Positions 1 through 8,159 are shown, counted from the stretch's first letter. The stretch: DNA of 64,000 nt from Chitinophaga terrae (ex Kim and Jung 2007) (GCF_900107795.1 NZ_FNRL01000009.1:62001-126000), one strand, 5' to 3'. A program made the numbers and translations. The notes: generated by a model from the letters alone, not told the origin.

Positions 1-296
1 CGGACAACTACAATAAGTACGTCTGTTAGCTGCTTGCTGTCTATCTGCCCAAGGATGGGTTTACCTGCCGAACCGGAAGGTTCGCCGTCGTCGTTTGCCC
101 TGAATTGCAGCCCGTCTGTTCCTATCCTGTAAGCATAGCAATGGTGCGTGGCTTTGGGATGTTCTTTCTTCACTTCACCCAGGCATGCTTTTACGTCGTC
201 TGTGCTTTTCACAGGAAATACATATCCCAGGAATTTGCTTCCCCTGTCTTTGAACTCAGCTACTGCTGTTTTATCTATTGTAAAGTAAACCTCCAT
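1..296 (-). CDS. YigZ/IMPACT (UPF0029) family protein, 3' end missing
   Basis: The reverse strand reads from an ATG at 296 to the window edge as one open frame of 98 codons, beginning MEVYFTIDKTAVAEF. It contains the family signature of YigZ/IMPACT proteins: a Y-R-I-G turn followed by RANDDGEPSGSAGKPIL at about residues 66-82. The family is linked to translation control (eukaryotic IMPACT) and is widespread in bacteria, but its bacterial role is unsettled. The start lies 22 nt downstream of the ribD stop on the same strand, so it is probably cotranscribed with ribD. An in-frame TTG at 299 is possible, but a TAA lies just before it. The C-terminal half is outside the window. Confidence 0.85.
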   Translation of the reverse strand, partial: MEVYFTIDKTAVAEFKDRGSKFLGYVFPVKSTDDVKACLGEVKKEHPKATHHCYAYRIGTDGLQFRANDDGEPSGSAGKPILGQIDSKQLTDVLIVVV

Positions 297-318
297 CAAT
301 GTTATTTAGAGTACAGGA

Positions 319-1365
319 CTATCCCCTGCGTTGGTAAAAATCAATTCTGTCTGTATCCACCTGCTCCGTGTGTATGAGGGTAGCATCTGAAAGCGCCGGC
401 GCCGCGAGTCCGCCGGGCAGTGTAACCGTTCCCGTTATTACCCTGGCTTCATCCCATAACCCGGCAGCGATAAATTGTTCCAGCAGGTAACTGCCTCCTT
501 CCACCAGAATGCTCTGTATATGCCGGTTGTGAAGCTTTTCCAGCAGCTGCGGCAGTATCGGCTGTTTGAAATCGAGCTGCATCTGTTCTGTAAGCCCGTT
601 GGAATCTTCACTTTCAGCAGTTATAAAGATGGTAGGCACAGTTCCGTCCCAGAGATGATAATGCCTGGGTATTTTCAATGCCCGGTCGATCACCAGCCTG
701 ACAGGATCTTTGCCTGTCCATAGCCGGTTGGTGAGCTTGGGATTATCCATTAAAGCAGTGCGGGTGCCTACAAGAATGCTCATTTCTTCGCTTCTCCACT
801 TGTGTACCAGCCTGTCTGTATACTTGTTGGAAATCTTTACCGGCGCGCCCTCTGCCCCGGCTATCAGGCCGTTGGCGCACTGGGCCCATTTTAATATGAT
901 ATAGGGTCTTTTCTTTTCATGAAAGGTGAAGAAGCGGCGGTTAATAGCCCTGCATGCTTCTTCCAGCATCCTGGTATGCACCCTGATGCCTGCTTTTTCC
1001 AGTTTCTCAATCCCTTTGCCGGCAACTGCAGAAAAGGTATCCACGCAGCCTATGACCACTTCAGGGATCCGCTGGCTTACGATCAGATCGGCGCAGGGCG
1101 GTGTTTTACCATGATGGGCACAAGGCTCCAGGCTTACATACATGGTAGACAGGGGAATCAGCACCCTGTCGGCCTCCTGAACACTATTAACACAATTCAC
1201 TTCCGCGTGCGCCTGCCCGTATTGCCGGTGATAGCCTTCACCAATGATACGGCCCTGGTGAACCAGCACCGCTCCTACCATCGGGTTCGGAGCCACGTTA
1301 CCGGCGCCCATGGCGGCCAGTTCCAGGCAACGCCGCATAAAAATTTCGTCGATAGTATTGGTCAT
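319..1365 (-). CDS. ribD: Bifunctional riboflavin deaminase/reductase RibD
   Basis: Performs two successive steps of riboflavin synthesis: deamination of the pyrimidine made from GTP, then NADPH reduction of the ribosyl side chain. The N-terminal cytidine-deaminase-like domain shows the zinc site H-A-E near residue 53 and P-C-A-H-H-G-K-T-P-P-C near residues 81-91. The C-terminal RibD reductase domain follows from about residue 145 (RPYIILKWAQ) and includes ILVEGG. The length of 348 aa is normal. The ATG at 1365 is preferred over a TTG at 1371, because a -7 box sits at 1391-1398 and places the transcript start near 1384. It is transcribed divergently from prmC. Riboflavin genes are split here: ribF lies 48 kb away. 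Confidence 0.97.
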   Translation of the reverse strand: MTNTIDEIFMRRCLELAAMGAGNVAPNPMVGAVLVHQGRIIGEGYHRQYGQAHAEVNCVNSVQEADRVLIPLSTMYVSLEPCAHHGKTPPCADLIVSQRIPEVVIGCVDTFSAVAGKGIEKLEKAGIRVHTRMLEEACRAINRRFFTFHEKKRPYIILKWAQCANGLIAGAEGAPVKISNKYTDRLVHKWRSEEMSILVGTRTALMDNPKLTNRLWTGKDPVRLVIDRALKIPRHYHLWDGTVPTIFITAESEDSNGLTEQMQLDFKQPILPQLLEKLHNRHIQSILVEGGSYLLEQFIAAGLWDEARVITGTVTLPGGLAAPALSDATLIHTEQVDTDRIDFYQRRG

Positions 1366-1382
1366 AATCAAGCCTTAAGTAA

Positions 1383-1390
1383 TAACTTTG
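1383..1390 (+). promoter_or_regulatory. -7 box for prmC (TAACTTTG)
   Basis: Exact match to the Bacteroidota TAnnTTTG element, with TTG at 1358-1360 as a candidate -33 element. It directly abuts the opposite-strand -7 box of ribD at 1391-1398. Confidence 0.7.
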
Positions 1391-1398
1391 CAAAAGTA
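1391..1398 (-). promoter_or_regulatory. -7 box for ribD (TACTTTTG on the minus strand)
   Basis: Reads TACTTTTG on the reverse strand and lies 25 nt before the ribD ATG. It shares no spacer with the prmC -7 box, so the two promoters cannot be occupied by polymerase simultaneously. Confidence 0.7.
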
Positions 1399-1412
1399 TC
1401 GTTTTTAACACA

Positions 1413-2327
1413 ATGGAGAGTGCGACTTCCCCGGTTTGCAGTTTCCAGATTCACCACATCGCAAAATTTTTCATATTGACTATACAAACAGCCTTTACCT
1501 ATATTACCGGCGCCATCGGCGATCTATATGAAGAAAGGGAAGCTGCCAACATCGCGCATATCGTCATGGAATCTTTGACCGGTATGAGCAAATTAGACCG
1601 CATCGTAAACAAAACAAACTTATTAACCCCCGAACAGAACCAGCGGCTTAAAGCGGCTATAGAAGCCTTATTGCGTAAAGAACCCGTGCAATACATCACC
1701 GGCAGTACCTGGTTTTACGGGATGGAACTTAATGTGAACAACCAGGTATTGATACCCAGGCCTGAAACGGAAGAACTGGTAGAATGGATGGTGAACGACG
1801 CCACGGGCCGCAGCGGGTTAAAGATCCTGGATGTAGGCACCGGCAGCGGCGCCATTCCGCTGGCGCTTAAAAGATCGCTGCCGGATGCAGCTGTGATGGC
1901 TATCGATATCAGCCCCGGCGCCCTGGAAGTGGCTTCCGGGAATGCCGCCAAATGGAAGCTCGACGTTCATTTCCAGCAAATGGATGCGCTGGACCCACTG
2001 CAACTCGCTACCTTGCCCAACTTCGACCTGGTAGTGAGCAATCCTCCTTATATTACGCAGAGCGAGAAAACGGGAATGCAGGAACAGGTATTGGCCTATG
2101 AGCCAAGCCTGGCGCTATTTGTACCGGATAACGACCCGTTGCTGTTTTACAGGCATATTGCCCAAATGGCGCAGCAGAAGCTGAAGGCCGGCGGAGCCCT
2201 GTATTTTGAGATCAATGAAGCATTAGGGAAAGAAGTGGTAGAACTGCTGAAAGCCCTGCAATTCAAAGAGGTGATCCTGAAACAGGATATGTTCGGGAAA
2301 GACAGGATGATAAAAGCATCGATATAA
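1413..2327 (+). CDS. prmC: Peptide chain release factor N5-glutamine methyltransferase PrmC
   Basis: Methylates the glutamine of the GGQ motif in release factors RF1/RF2, using S-adenosylmethionine. The SAM-binding segment ILDVGTGSGAIPLAL and the catalytic N-P-P-Y (VVSNPPYITQ) are clear, and the N-terminal helical domain is present. The start is ambiguous. An ATG at 1413 lies 22 nt after the -7 box and gives 304 aa, but its first 21 residues look unlike the family. A TTG at 1476 would give 283 aa beginning MTIQTAFTYI, a typical family start. A strong bidirectional terminator follows the TAA stop. Confidence 0.93.
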   Translation: MESATSPVCSFQIHHIAKFFILTIQTAFTYITGAIGDLYEEREAANIAHIVMESLTGMSKLDRIVNKTNLLTPEQNQRLKAAIEALLRKEPVQYITGSTWFYGMELNVNNQVLIPRPETEELVEWMVNDATGRSGLKILDVGTGSGAIPLALKRSLPDAAVMAIDISPGALEVASGNAAKWKLDVHFQQMDALDPLQLATLPNFDLVVSNPPYITQSEKTGMQEQVLAYEPSLALFVPDNDPLLFYRHIAQMAQQKLKAGGALYFEINEALGKEVVELLKALQFKEVILKQDMFGKDRMIKASI

Positions 2328-2332
2328 AAAAA

Positions 2333-2357
2333 GCCCCGGAACTGCTCGTTCCGGGGC
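2333..2357. terminator. Bidirectional terminator between prmC and exbD
   Basis: A perfect 10-bp stem (GCCCCGGAAC / GTTCCGGGGC) with a 5-nt loop, flanked by A7 on the left and T5 on the right. It can serve prmC on the plus strand and exbD on the minus strand. Confidence 0.9.
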
Positions 2358-2376
2358 TTTTTACTTTATAAATATT

Positions 2377-2772
2377 TTATTTCCGGGCCGTTGCCAGCAC
2401 CACTTTAGCGCCAATTTCCCTGGCCACTTCCATCACATTCACTACATCTTCTACAGGCACGCTCTTCTCCGCATTGATCACAATGGTAGGATCAGTTTTT
2501 TCATTGGCCACAGAAGGCGCCAACGCCTGTTTCAGCTGGTCGAACGACACTTTGGTAGTGCCTACAAAGAACTCCCGTTTGTCGTTGATGCTCACTACTA
2601 CCGTTTGTTTAGCCTTGGTGTTGCTTTTGGCCTTGGGCAGCATTAACTTGATCACATTGGGATTAGCCAGCGTGGAAACAATGAGGAAGAACAACAGCAG
2701 GATGAACAGGATATCGTTCAACGCTGAGTTGTGCATTTCCACATGTTTCTTATTTCGACTGCGTAAATTCAT
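2377..2772 (-). CDS. exbD: ExbD/TolR family biopolymer transport protein
   Basis: Small inner-membrane protein of a proton-driven motor that energises outer-membrane transport together with an ExbB/TolQ partner. It has a short cytoplasmic N-terminus, one membrane helix at about residues 18-36 carrying the proton-relay aspartate (NDILFI, D20), and a periplasmic C-terminal domain. 131 aa is normal. The gene starts 12 nt after the stop of the ExbB-like gene and is cotranscribed with it. No tonB gene adjoins the pair, so the energised receptor system cannot be named. Confidence 0.93.
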   Translation of the reverse strand: MNLRSRNKKHVEMHNSALNDILFILLLFFLIVSTLANPNVIKLMLPKAKSNTKAKQTVVVSINDKREFFVGTTKVSFDQLKQALAPSVANEKTDPTIVINAEKSVPVEDVVNVMEVAREIGAKVVLATARK

Positions 2773-2784
2773 AATCAGGATTTT

Positions 2785-3498
2785 TTAGCGGGTAGGTTCC
2801 TGCAGGATGTCAATAAATTCAGAGGAAGAAGCTTCCATTTTATTTACCACTTTATCTATCTGTGCATTCAGATAGCTGTACCCGATGAAGGCTACGATAC
2901 CGATGATCAGACCTGTTGCAGAGGTGATCATTTTAACGTAGATACCACCTGCTATTGTTCCCAGTGTAATATCTGAAGTAATGGAGATGTTAAAGAAGGT
3001 CTGGATCATACCGGCGATAGTTCCCAGGAACCCGAACATCGGGGCTATACCTGCGATGATGGAGAGGATCACCAGGTTCTTTTCCATCCTGTAAACTTCC
3101 AGCTTACCCACGTTCTCCATTGATTTTTCTATGCTTTCTATTGGTTTGCCTATCCGCTGGATACCCTTTTCGATCATCCTGGCAATGGGGCCCGGCGTGT
3201 TCTTGGCCAGTGACCTGGCAGATTGCATGTTGCCGGAAGTGATCTGGTCGCGGATCATGGCCATAAAATTATCAGGTATTTTACCGGCTTTGGATATGGT
3301 AATAGCCCTTTCCACGAAAACGTATATGGCTATCAGTGATAATACGCCGAGAGGAATCATCAGCACGCCCCCTTTCATCAGCATATCTAAAAGATGGATC
3401 TCCTGGGCCGGGGCGGCAGTAGTAACGCCCTGTGCTACCGTATCGGCTTTGGGCAGGAGCAGAGAGTCTTGTACTTGAGTAATAAAACCTAACAACAT
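2785..3498 (-). CDS. exbB: MotA/TolQ/ExbB family proton channel protein
   Basis: Proton-channel subunit paired with the downstream ExbD. The 237-aa protein has three predicted membrane helices at about residues 44-63, 145-168 and 198-212. The conserved G-rich stretch APMFGFLGTIAGMI, typical of TolQ/ExbB, lies in the second helix. The N-terminal 35 residues are polar/Ala-rich and probably periplasmic. A 7-of-8 match to the -7 box (TTTATTTG, 3532-3539 on the minus strand) lies 33 nt upstream. Whether the pair serves a TonB, a Tol or another function cannot be decided from the sequence. Confidence 0.92.
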   Translation of the reverse strand: MLLGFITQVQDSLLLPKADTVAQGVTTAAPAQEIHLLDMLMKGGVLMIPLGVLSLIAIYVFVERAITISKAGKIPDNFMAMIRDQITSGNMQSARSLAKNTPGPIARMIEKGIQRIGKPIESIEKSMENVGKLEVYRMEKNLVILSIIAGIAPMFGFLGTIAGMIQTFFNISITSDITLGTIAGGIYVKMITSATGLIIGIVAFIGYSYLNAQIDKVVNKMEASSSEFIDILQEPTR

Positions 3499-3581
3499 GA
3501 ACTATATTTTAACGGGTGCATAAGTAGAATACAAATAAAACGCTTAAAGTAGTAAAATATTTGTTGATTTCAGAAAATATG

Positions 3582-3646
3582 GATCGATGGAGATGTGCGC
3601 TGTTTAACGTTCTGTAAGAATTAACAGCGGCGGATCCCCATCGATC
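3582..3646 (-). terminator. Long imperfect stem-loop downstream of pepT
   Basis: Outer stem of 9 bp (GATCGATGG at 3582-3590 with CCATCGATC at 3638-3646) and inner stem of 7 bp (CGCTGTT at 3598-3604 with AACAGCG at 3623-3629). It lies 25 nt past the pepT stop. There is no clean T-run, so it may protect or process the 3' end rather than terminate. Confidence 0.5.
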
Positions 3647-3671
3647 TTAGCTTTCCGGAATCTATATTTTG

Positions 3672-4925
3672 CTATTGACGGCTCTTCTCCTCCCAAACTT
3701 GTGCCAAGTATACGATCGTTTGCACGGCTTTCTGCATATCCTGTATGCTTACATACTCATGTTTGCCATGCAGGGCCATCTCTCCTGTAAAAATATTCGG
3801 GCAGGGCAATCCCATAAACGATAAACGGGAACCGTCGGTACCTCCCCTGATGCTCATCCTCAATGGCTGCAATCCCGCCCTTTTTATGGCTTCGGCTGCA
3901 TAGGCGGTAACTTCAGGGTGATTCACCAATACTTCTTTCATATTGCGATACTGGGAATTCACTTTTAAAGTAGCCCTGGCCCCCGGGAACCTGGCCACTA
4001 CCCTGTCCATAGTCGTGCGCAGGAAGTTTTCATGCGCTTCCAGGGCATTGGTATCAAAATCCCTGATGATGAAATCTATCTCCGCTTTTTCTGCAACTCC
4101 CTGTATCCTTACAGGATGTACGAAACCTTCCCGGTCTTCGGTTGTTTCGGGCGACAAGCTGTCTTTAGGCAAAGCGTCTACAATAGCTGCCGCCACTTTG
4201 ATAGCGCTTACCAGTTTGTTTTTGGCTGATCCCGGATGTGCGCTGACACCGTATACGGTGATCTTAGCCCCGTCGGCCGAAAAGTTCTCATCTTCCAGCG
4301 AACCGGCTTCTCCACCATCCATCGTATAACCAAAATCAGCTGCCAGCTTCTTCATATCCACTTTGTCAACCCCTCTTCCTATTTCTTCATCCGGGGTAAA
4401 CAAAATGCGGATAGCTCCATGCTTCACTTCAGGATGCGTCATCAGGTAATGGGCAGCGTCCATGATCTCCGCCACGCCGGCTTTGTCGTCGGCGCCCAGC
4501 AAGGTTGTGCCGCTGGCGGTAATTATATCGTCTCCCTTCTTTTCCAGGAGGTAAGGATGTTCTTTGGGACTGATAACGATGTTCTCATCGTCCGGGAGGC
4601 TGATGTCTCCCCCCTCATACCCTTTGTGTATAATGGGTTTTACGCCCGTGCCGCTGCTGTCTGACGAGGTATCTACATGTGAACAGAAGCAGATCACGGG
4701 TACTTTTTTATCCGTATTGGCAGGGATCGTGGCATATACATAGCCATATTCATCCAGTTCTGCATCCGTGATGCCCATTTCTTTCAATTCTTTCACCAGT
4801 AGACGGGAGAGATCTTTCTGCTTTTCGGTGCTCGGAAAAGTATTGCTAAGCGGGTCAGATTGCGTATCTATCTGAACGTAACGCATAAAGCGTTCGACAA
4901 CTGTATAATCGTAATTAGTAAACAT
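3672..4925 (-). CDS. pepT: Peptidase T (tripeptide aminopeptidase)
   Basis: Zinc M20B exopeptidase that removes the N-terminal residue from tripeptides in the cytoplasm. The di-zinc site is intact: H83 and D85 in CSHVDTSSDS, the bridging D146 in GADDKAG, and the catalytic/ligand pair E180-E181 in TPDEEIGRG. The M20 dimerisation domain follows. 417 aa matches the family. The ATG is only 4 nt after a perfect -7 box (TACGTTTG), so the message is probably leaderless. It is transcribed alone, divergent from metE. Confidence 0.97.
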   Translation of the reverse strand: MFTNYDYTVVERFMRYVQIDTQSDPLSNTFPSTEKQKDLSRLLVKELKEMGITDAELDEYGYVYATIPANTDKKVPVICFCSHVDTSSDSSGTGVKPIIHKGYEGGDISLPDDENIVISPKEHPYLLEKKGDDIITASGTTLLGADDKAGVAEIMDAAHYLMTHPEVKHGAIRILFTPDEEIGRGVDKVDMKKLAADFGYTMDGGEAGSLEDENFSADGAKITVYGVSAHPGSAKNKLVSAIKVAAAIVDALPKDSLSPETTEDREGFVHPVRIQGVAEKAEIDFIIRDFDTNALEAHENFLRTTMDRVVARFPGARATLKVNSQYRNMKEVLVNHPEVTAYAAEAIKRAGLQPLRMSIRGGTDGSRLSFMGLPCPNIFTGEMALHGKHEYVSIQDMQKAVQTIVYLAQVWEEKSRQ

Positions 4926-4929
4926 GGTG

Positions 4930-4937
4930 CAAACGTA
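4930..4937 (-). promoter_or_regulatory. -7 box for pepT (TACGTTTG), 4 nt before the ATG
   Basis: Exact TAnnTTTG on the minus strand. The start codon follows after CACC, leaving almost no room for a 5' untranslated region. Confidence 0.65.
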
Positions 4938-5084
4938 AGAAAAAACAGGTTACTGGCTTTCCGTGAATTTTTCTGTTTTTCAGCGTCCCATATTCCAGTT
5001 TTAGAAAAAACATCTTTTTAAACATACAAAAATAGAACAAAACACCAAATTTTTTCAAAAATAAAAACAAACATCGAATGTTTA

Positions 5085-5092
5085 TAGGTTTG
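5085..5092 (+). promoter_or_regulatory. -7 box for metE (TAGGTTTG)
   Basis: Exact TAnnTTTG, 27 nt before the ATG at 5120. It overlaps the codons after an in-frame ATG at 5078 and therefore argues against that earlier start. No riboswitch-sized leader is present. Confidence 0.7.
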
Positions 5093-5119
5093 CGTAGAAC
5101 AAAACGATATCCTAATACG

Positions 5120-7408
5120 ATGCTAACCAACATTCCGGGCTATCCGAGAGTAGGAAGCCAACGCGCATTAAAGAAAGCCTGTGAGAACTATTGGGCAGGT
5201 AAAATTTCCCTGGAACGTTTAGAATTAACGGCAAGGGAGCTACGAAGAGAAAACTGGGAATTGTTGAAAGAAAAAGGAATTGATCTTATTCCGTCCAACG
5301 ATTTTTCCTTTTACGACCAGGTACTGGATATGAGCATGACCCTGGGCGTTATTCCTTCCCGCTTCCAGGCCTTGCAGGCATCGCTGGCCCATCCGCGCTG
5401 CCTGGAGCTATATTTTGCTATGGCAAGAGGATACCAGAAGAATAATTTTGACCTGACCGCCCTGGAGATGACCAAATGGTTTGATACCAACTATCACTAC
5501 CTGGTGCCGGAATTCGAGAAAACCCAAAGCTATCATCTCTACCAGCCTAAATGTGTAGAAGAATTCAAAGAAGCCCGGCAACTGGGCATTCACACGAAAC
5601 CTGTGCTGGTAGGACCGGTAACATTCATACTAAGCGGCAAGATCAAAGACGACCAGCTCACCCAGGCTGAGGTACTGCAGAAATTATTGCCTGTTTATAT
5701 TCAATTGCTGCAGGAGTTGAAACGCGCCGGGGCTACCTGGGTGCAGATAGACGAACCTGCCCTGGTCACAGACCTGGGCCAGGCTGTGAAAGAACTGTAC
5801 CACACTGCATTTACAGTGATCAGGCAGGCAGTTCCTGAACTGAAAATATTGCTGACCACTTATTTTGGGGGGTTAGAAGATAATACAGCGCTCACTGTTC
5901 AGCTGCCTGTTGCCGCTGTACATATAGACCTGGTAAGGGCGCCGCAGCAACTCGACGAAGTACTGGCCCTGTTGCCCAACGACAAACAGCTTTCGCTGGG
6001 CGTGGTAGATGGCCGCAATATCTGGAAAAACGATTATGAAGCGTCGCTGGCGCTTATCAATAAAGCCATCCGGCACCTGGGCAAAGAACGTGTGATCATT
6101 GGCACTTCCTGTTCCCTGCTTCACTCGCCCTACGACCTGGACCTCGAAACAGAATTGAACCCCGATGTAAAACAATGGATGGCATTTGCCAAACAGAAAG
6201 TTGGAGAAGTAATAGCCCTGAGCGATGTTATTGAAGGAGAAACCTGGCTGCTGGAAGAGAACAGGAAAGCGATGGAGAGCCGCAAAACCTCTCCTATCAT
6301 CCACAAACCTGCTGTAAAAGCCAGGTTAAAGGAGGTAACGGAAAAGGATATGCAAAGGAACAGTCCTTTTGCTGTAAGGCAGGCCATACAGCACGAAAGC
6401 CTTCGCCTTCCGCTGTTCCCAACCACAACCATCGGTTCCTTCCCTCAAACAAAGGAGATACGGCAATTGCGCGCAGACCTGAAGAAAGGCATTATCAGCG
6501 AAGAAACATACAGGGCGGAAATCCGTGAAGCGATCACCGACACTATCTACCGGCAGGAGAGCCTGGGCCTGGATGTGCTGGTGCATGGCGAGTTTGAACG
6601 CAACGACATGGTGGAATACTTCGGCGAACAACTGGATGGATTTTTATTTACTCAATATGGCTGGGTGCAGAGTTATGGCAGCAGGTGCGTGAAACCTCCT
6701 GTTATTTTCGGAGATGTGCAGCGCCCGCAGGCGATGACGGTAAACTGGAGCAAATACGCCCAGTCGCTGACCGACAAACCCGTAAAAGGCATGCTCACAG
6801 GGCCTATTACCATCCTCCAATGGTCTTTTGTCCGCAACGATCAGCCAAGAATGGATACCGCTTTCCAGATCGCACTGGCTATCAGGGATGAAGTGAAAGA
6901 GCTGGAAGAAGCGGGTATCACGGTGATACAGGTTGATGAGCCGGCGCTGAGAGAAGGCTTGCCATTACGCCAGTCGGCCAGGGCGGAATACCTGGAAAAA
7001 GCTGTGCAGGCGTTCCGCCTGGCAGTATGTACTGTTGATGATAATACGCAGATACATACGCATATGTGTTATGCAGAGTTCAATGATATTATCGAACATA
7101 TTGCGGCGATGGATGCAGATGTGATCACGATAGAAACCTCCCGTTCACAGATGGAGATACTGGAGGCTTTCGCTGCATTCAAATATCCTAATGAAACAGG
7201 TCCGGGGGTGTACGATATCCACTCGCCAAGAGTGCCTTCCGTAGCAGAAATGGAAACGTTGCTTAAGAAAGCCGTGCAACTGTTACCGGTTCAGAACATC
7301 TGGGTAAACCCGGATTGCGGGCTAAAAACAAGGAACTGGCCTGAAACGGAATCAGCATTGCGGAACATGGTTACCGCCGCGAAGAACCTGCGCAGCAGCT
7401 ATAATTAG
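5120..7408 (+). CDS. metE: Cobalamin-independent methionine synthase MetE
   Basis: Transfers a methyl group from methyltetrahydrofolate triglutamate to homocysteine, without vitamin B12. Two homologous barrels are visible: the N-terminal one starts MLTNIPGYPRVGSQRALKK, the C-terminal one around TTTIGSFPQT. The zinc ligands fall in HTHMCY and NPDCGLKTR near the C-terminus, and the substrate loop IQVDEPALREG is present. With the ATG at 5120 the protein is 762 aa, the usual size. A longer start at 5078 is rejected because the promoter lies inside it. No cobalamin or SAM riboswitch is seen in the short upstream region. Confidence 0.97.
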   Translation: MLTNIPGYPRVGSQRALKKACENYWAGKISLERLELTARELRRENWELLKEKGIDLIPSNDFSFYDQVLDMSMTLGVIPSRFQALQASLAHPRCLELYFAMARGYQKNNFDLTALEMTKWFDTNYHYLVPEFEKTQSYHLYQPKCVEEFKEARQLGIHTKPVLVGPVTFILSGKIKDDQLTQAEVLQKLLPVYIQLLQELKRAGATWVQIDEPALVTDLGQAVKELYHTAFTVIRQAVPELKILLTTYFGGLEDNTALTVQLPVAAVHIDLVRAPQQLDEVLALLPNDKQLSLGVVDGRNIWKNDYEASLALINKAIRHLGKERVIIGTSCSLLHSPYDLDLETELNPDVKQWMAFAKQKVGEVIALSDVIEGETWLLEENRKAMESRKTSPIIHKPAVKARLKEVTEKDMQRNSPFAVRQAIQHESLRLPLFPTTTIGSFPQTKEIRQLRADLKKGIISEETYRAEIREAITDTIYRQESLGLDVLVHGEFERNDMVEYFGEQLDGFLFTQYGWVQSYGSRCVKPPVIFGDVQRPQAMTVNWSKYAQSLTDKPVKGMLTGPITILQWSFVRNDQPRMDTAFQIALAIRDEVKELEEAGITVIQVDEPALREGLPLRQSARAEYLEKAVQAFRLAVCTVDDNTQIHTHMCYAEFNDIIEHIAAMDADVITIETSRSQMEILEAFAAFKYPNETGPGVYDIHSPRVPSVAEMETLLKKAVQLLPVQNIWVNPDCGLKTRNWPETESALRNMVTAAKNLRSSYN

Positions 7409-7411
7409 CGG

Positions 7412-7457
7412 TTTTGAGAGTGGATGACGAAATAATCATCGAGCATCCACTCCAAAA
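7412..7457. terminator. Stem-loop after metE
   Basis: GAGTGGATG (7418-7426) pairs perfectly with CATCCACTC (7444-7452). The stem is extended by TTTTG (7412-7416) with CAAAA (7453-7457) across one bulged A. It begins 3 nt after the metE stop and ends 17 nt before the next start. It is likely a metE 3' end and could also control the next gene. Confidence 0.6.
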
Positions 7458-7473
7458 TTCCTACATTTACTGC

Positions 7474-7683
7474 ATGCCATGTCATGAAACCATAACTTGC
7501 CCGCGTTGCGGACGGCCTTTTGAATGCCGTGTAGGTACTATCCTGCAGTGCCAGTGCCAGGAAGTGGTGTTGTCGGAAGCGGAAACAGCTTATATCCGGC
7601 AGCAATACAATGGTTGTTTATGCGCAGATTGTTTACGCGACATGAAGGTTGCTTACACGCAAGCTAACATCTCATCTTCTTAA
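7474..7683 (+). CDS. Small cysteine-rich CWC-type protein
   Basis: A 69-aa protein from the ATG at 7474, beginning MPCHETITCPRCGRPFECR. Its seven cysteines after the start region lie in a C-x2-C zinc-knuckle-like pair, a C-x-C pair (QCQCQE) and a final C-x-C-x2-C, matching the cysteine-rich CWC family seen in Bacteroidota and Proteobacteria. No biochemical role is known for the family; metal binding is inferred. A longer frame from 7414 would begin inside the metE stem-loop and is less likely. The gene is followed 9 nt later by the thioesterase, so they probably share a transcript. Confidence 0.75.
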   Translation: MPCHETITCPRCGRPFECRVGTILQCQCQEVVLSEAETAYIRQQYNGCLCADCLRDMKVAYTQANISSS

Positions 7684-7692
7684 TATTCAGTT

Positions 7693-8082
7693 ATGGCCTA
7701 CGAGCAACAGATTGCAGATTCGGTGACCAGGATCTTTAAAGCAGTATTTCCCAATACCGTTAACCATTACGATACTTTATTCGGCGGAACGGCAATGCAA
7801 TTGATGGACGAAGTAGCATTCATTACCGCTACCCGTTTTACAAGGATGCGAACAGTAACTGTATCTTCCGACCGTATAGATTTTAAAAAACCTATTCCTC
7901 ACGGCACTATCGTTGAATTGGTTGGAGAAGTGAAAGAGGTCGGAAATACGAGTCTTAAAGTAGAAGTAAATGTATACGTGGAACAGATGTATGAAAAACA
8001 CCGGGAAAAGGCCATCAGCGGCACTTTCACCTTTGTGGCGATCGACGAGCATAAGAAGCCGACGAAGATACAGGTAGCATAG
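7693..8082 (+). CDS. Acyl-CoA thioesterase, single hotdog domain
   Basis: Hydrolyses acyl-CoA thioesters; the natural chain length cannot be read from the sequence. The 129-aa hotdog fold shows the YciA/ACOT pattern with N24, the G31-G32 turn, and D39 in QLMDEVAF, followed by the strand SSDRIDFKKPI and the C-terminal SGTFTFVAID. YciA-like enzymes form hexamers of such domains. The start ATG at 7693 follows the CWC gene closely. The gene ends before an inverted repeat shared with the convergent FKBP gene. Confidence 0.9.
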   Translation: MAYEQQIADSVTRIFKAVFPNTVNHYDTLFGGTAMQLMDEVAFITATRFTRMRTVTVSSDRIDFKKPIPHGTIVELVGEVKEVGNTSLKVEVNVYVEQMYEKHREKAISGTFTFVAIDEHKKPTKIQVA

Positions 8083-8111
8083 TATTTTTTGAATGATTAT
8101 AATAATAGAAA

Positions 8112-8138
8112 GGCCGTCTCTACCAGGTAGAGACGGCC
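8112..8138. terminator. Inverted repeat between convergent thioesterase and FKBP genes
   Basis: A 13-bp palindrome (GGCCGTCTCTACC / GGTAGAGACGGCC, single central base) with A-rich sequence on its left but no long T-run on its right. It is placed to stop transcripts from both sides. Confidence 0.75.
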
Positions 8139-8159
8139 AATTCGTTTATATAACCGGAA

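Noticed and set aside
919..1479. 186-codon frame opposite ribD
   Set aside because: It lies entirely antisense to the clear ribD coding sequence and across the shared promoter, and shows no family motif.
5078..5119. Earlier ATG giving a 776-aa MetE
   Set aside because: The -7 promoter box lies at 5085-5092, downstream of that ATG, and the extra residues are not part of the family.
4926..5119. Cobalamin or SAM riboswitch in front of metE
   Set aside because: The predicted leader is only about 20 nt and none of the conserved aptamer sequences is visible.
5873..6631. Antisense frames within metE
   Set aside because: They are shadows of a highly conserved gene, with no start context or recognisable protein features.
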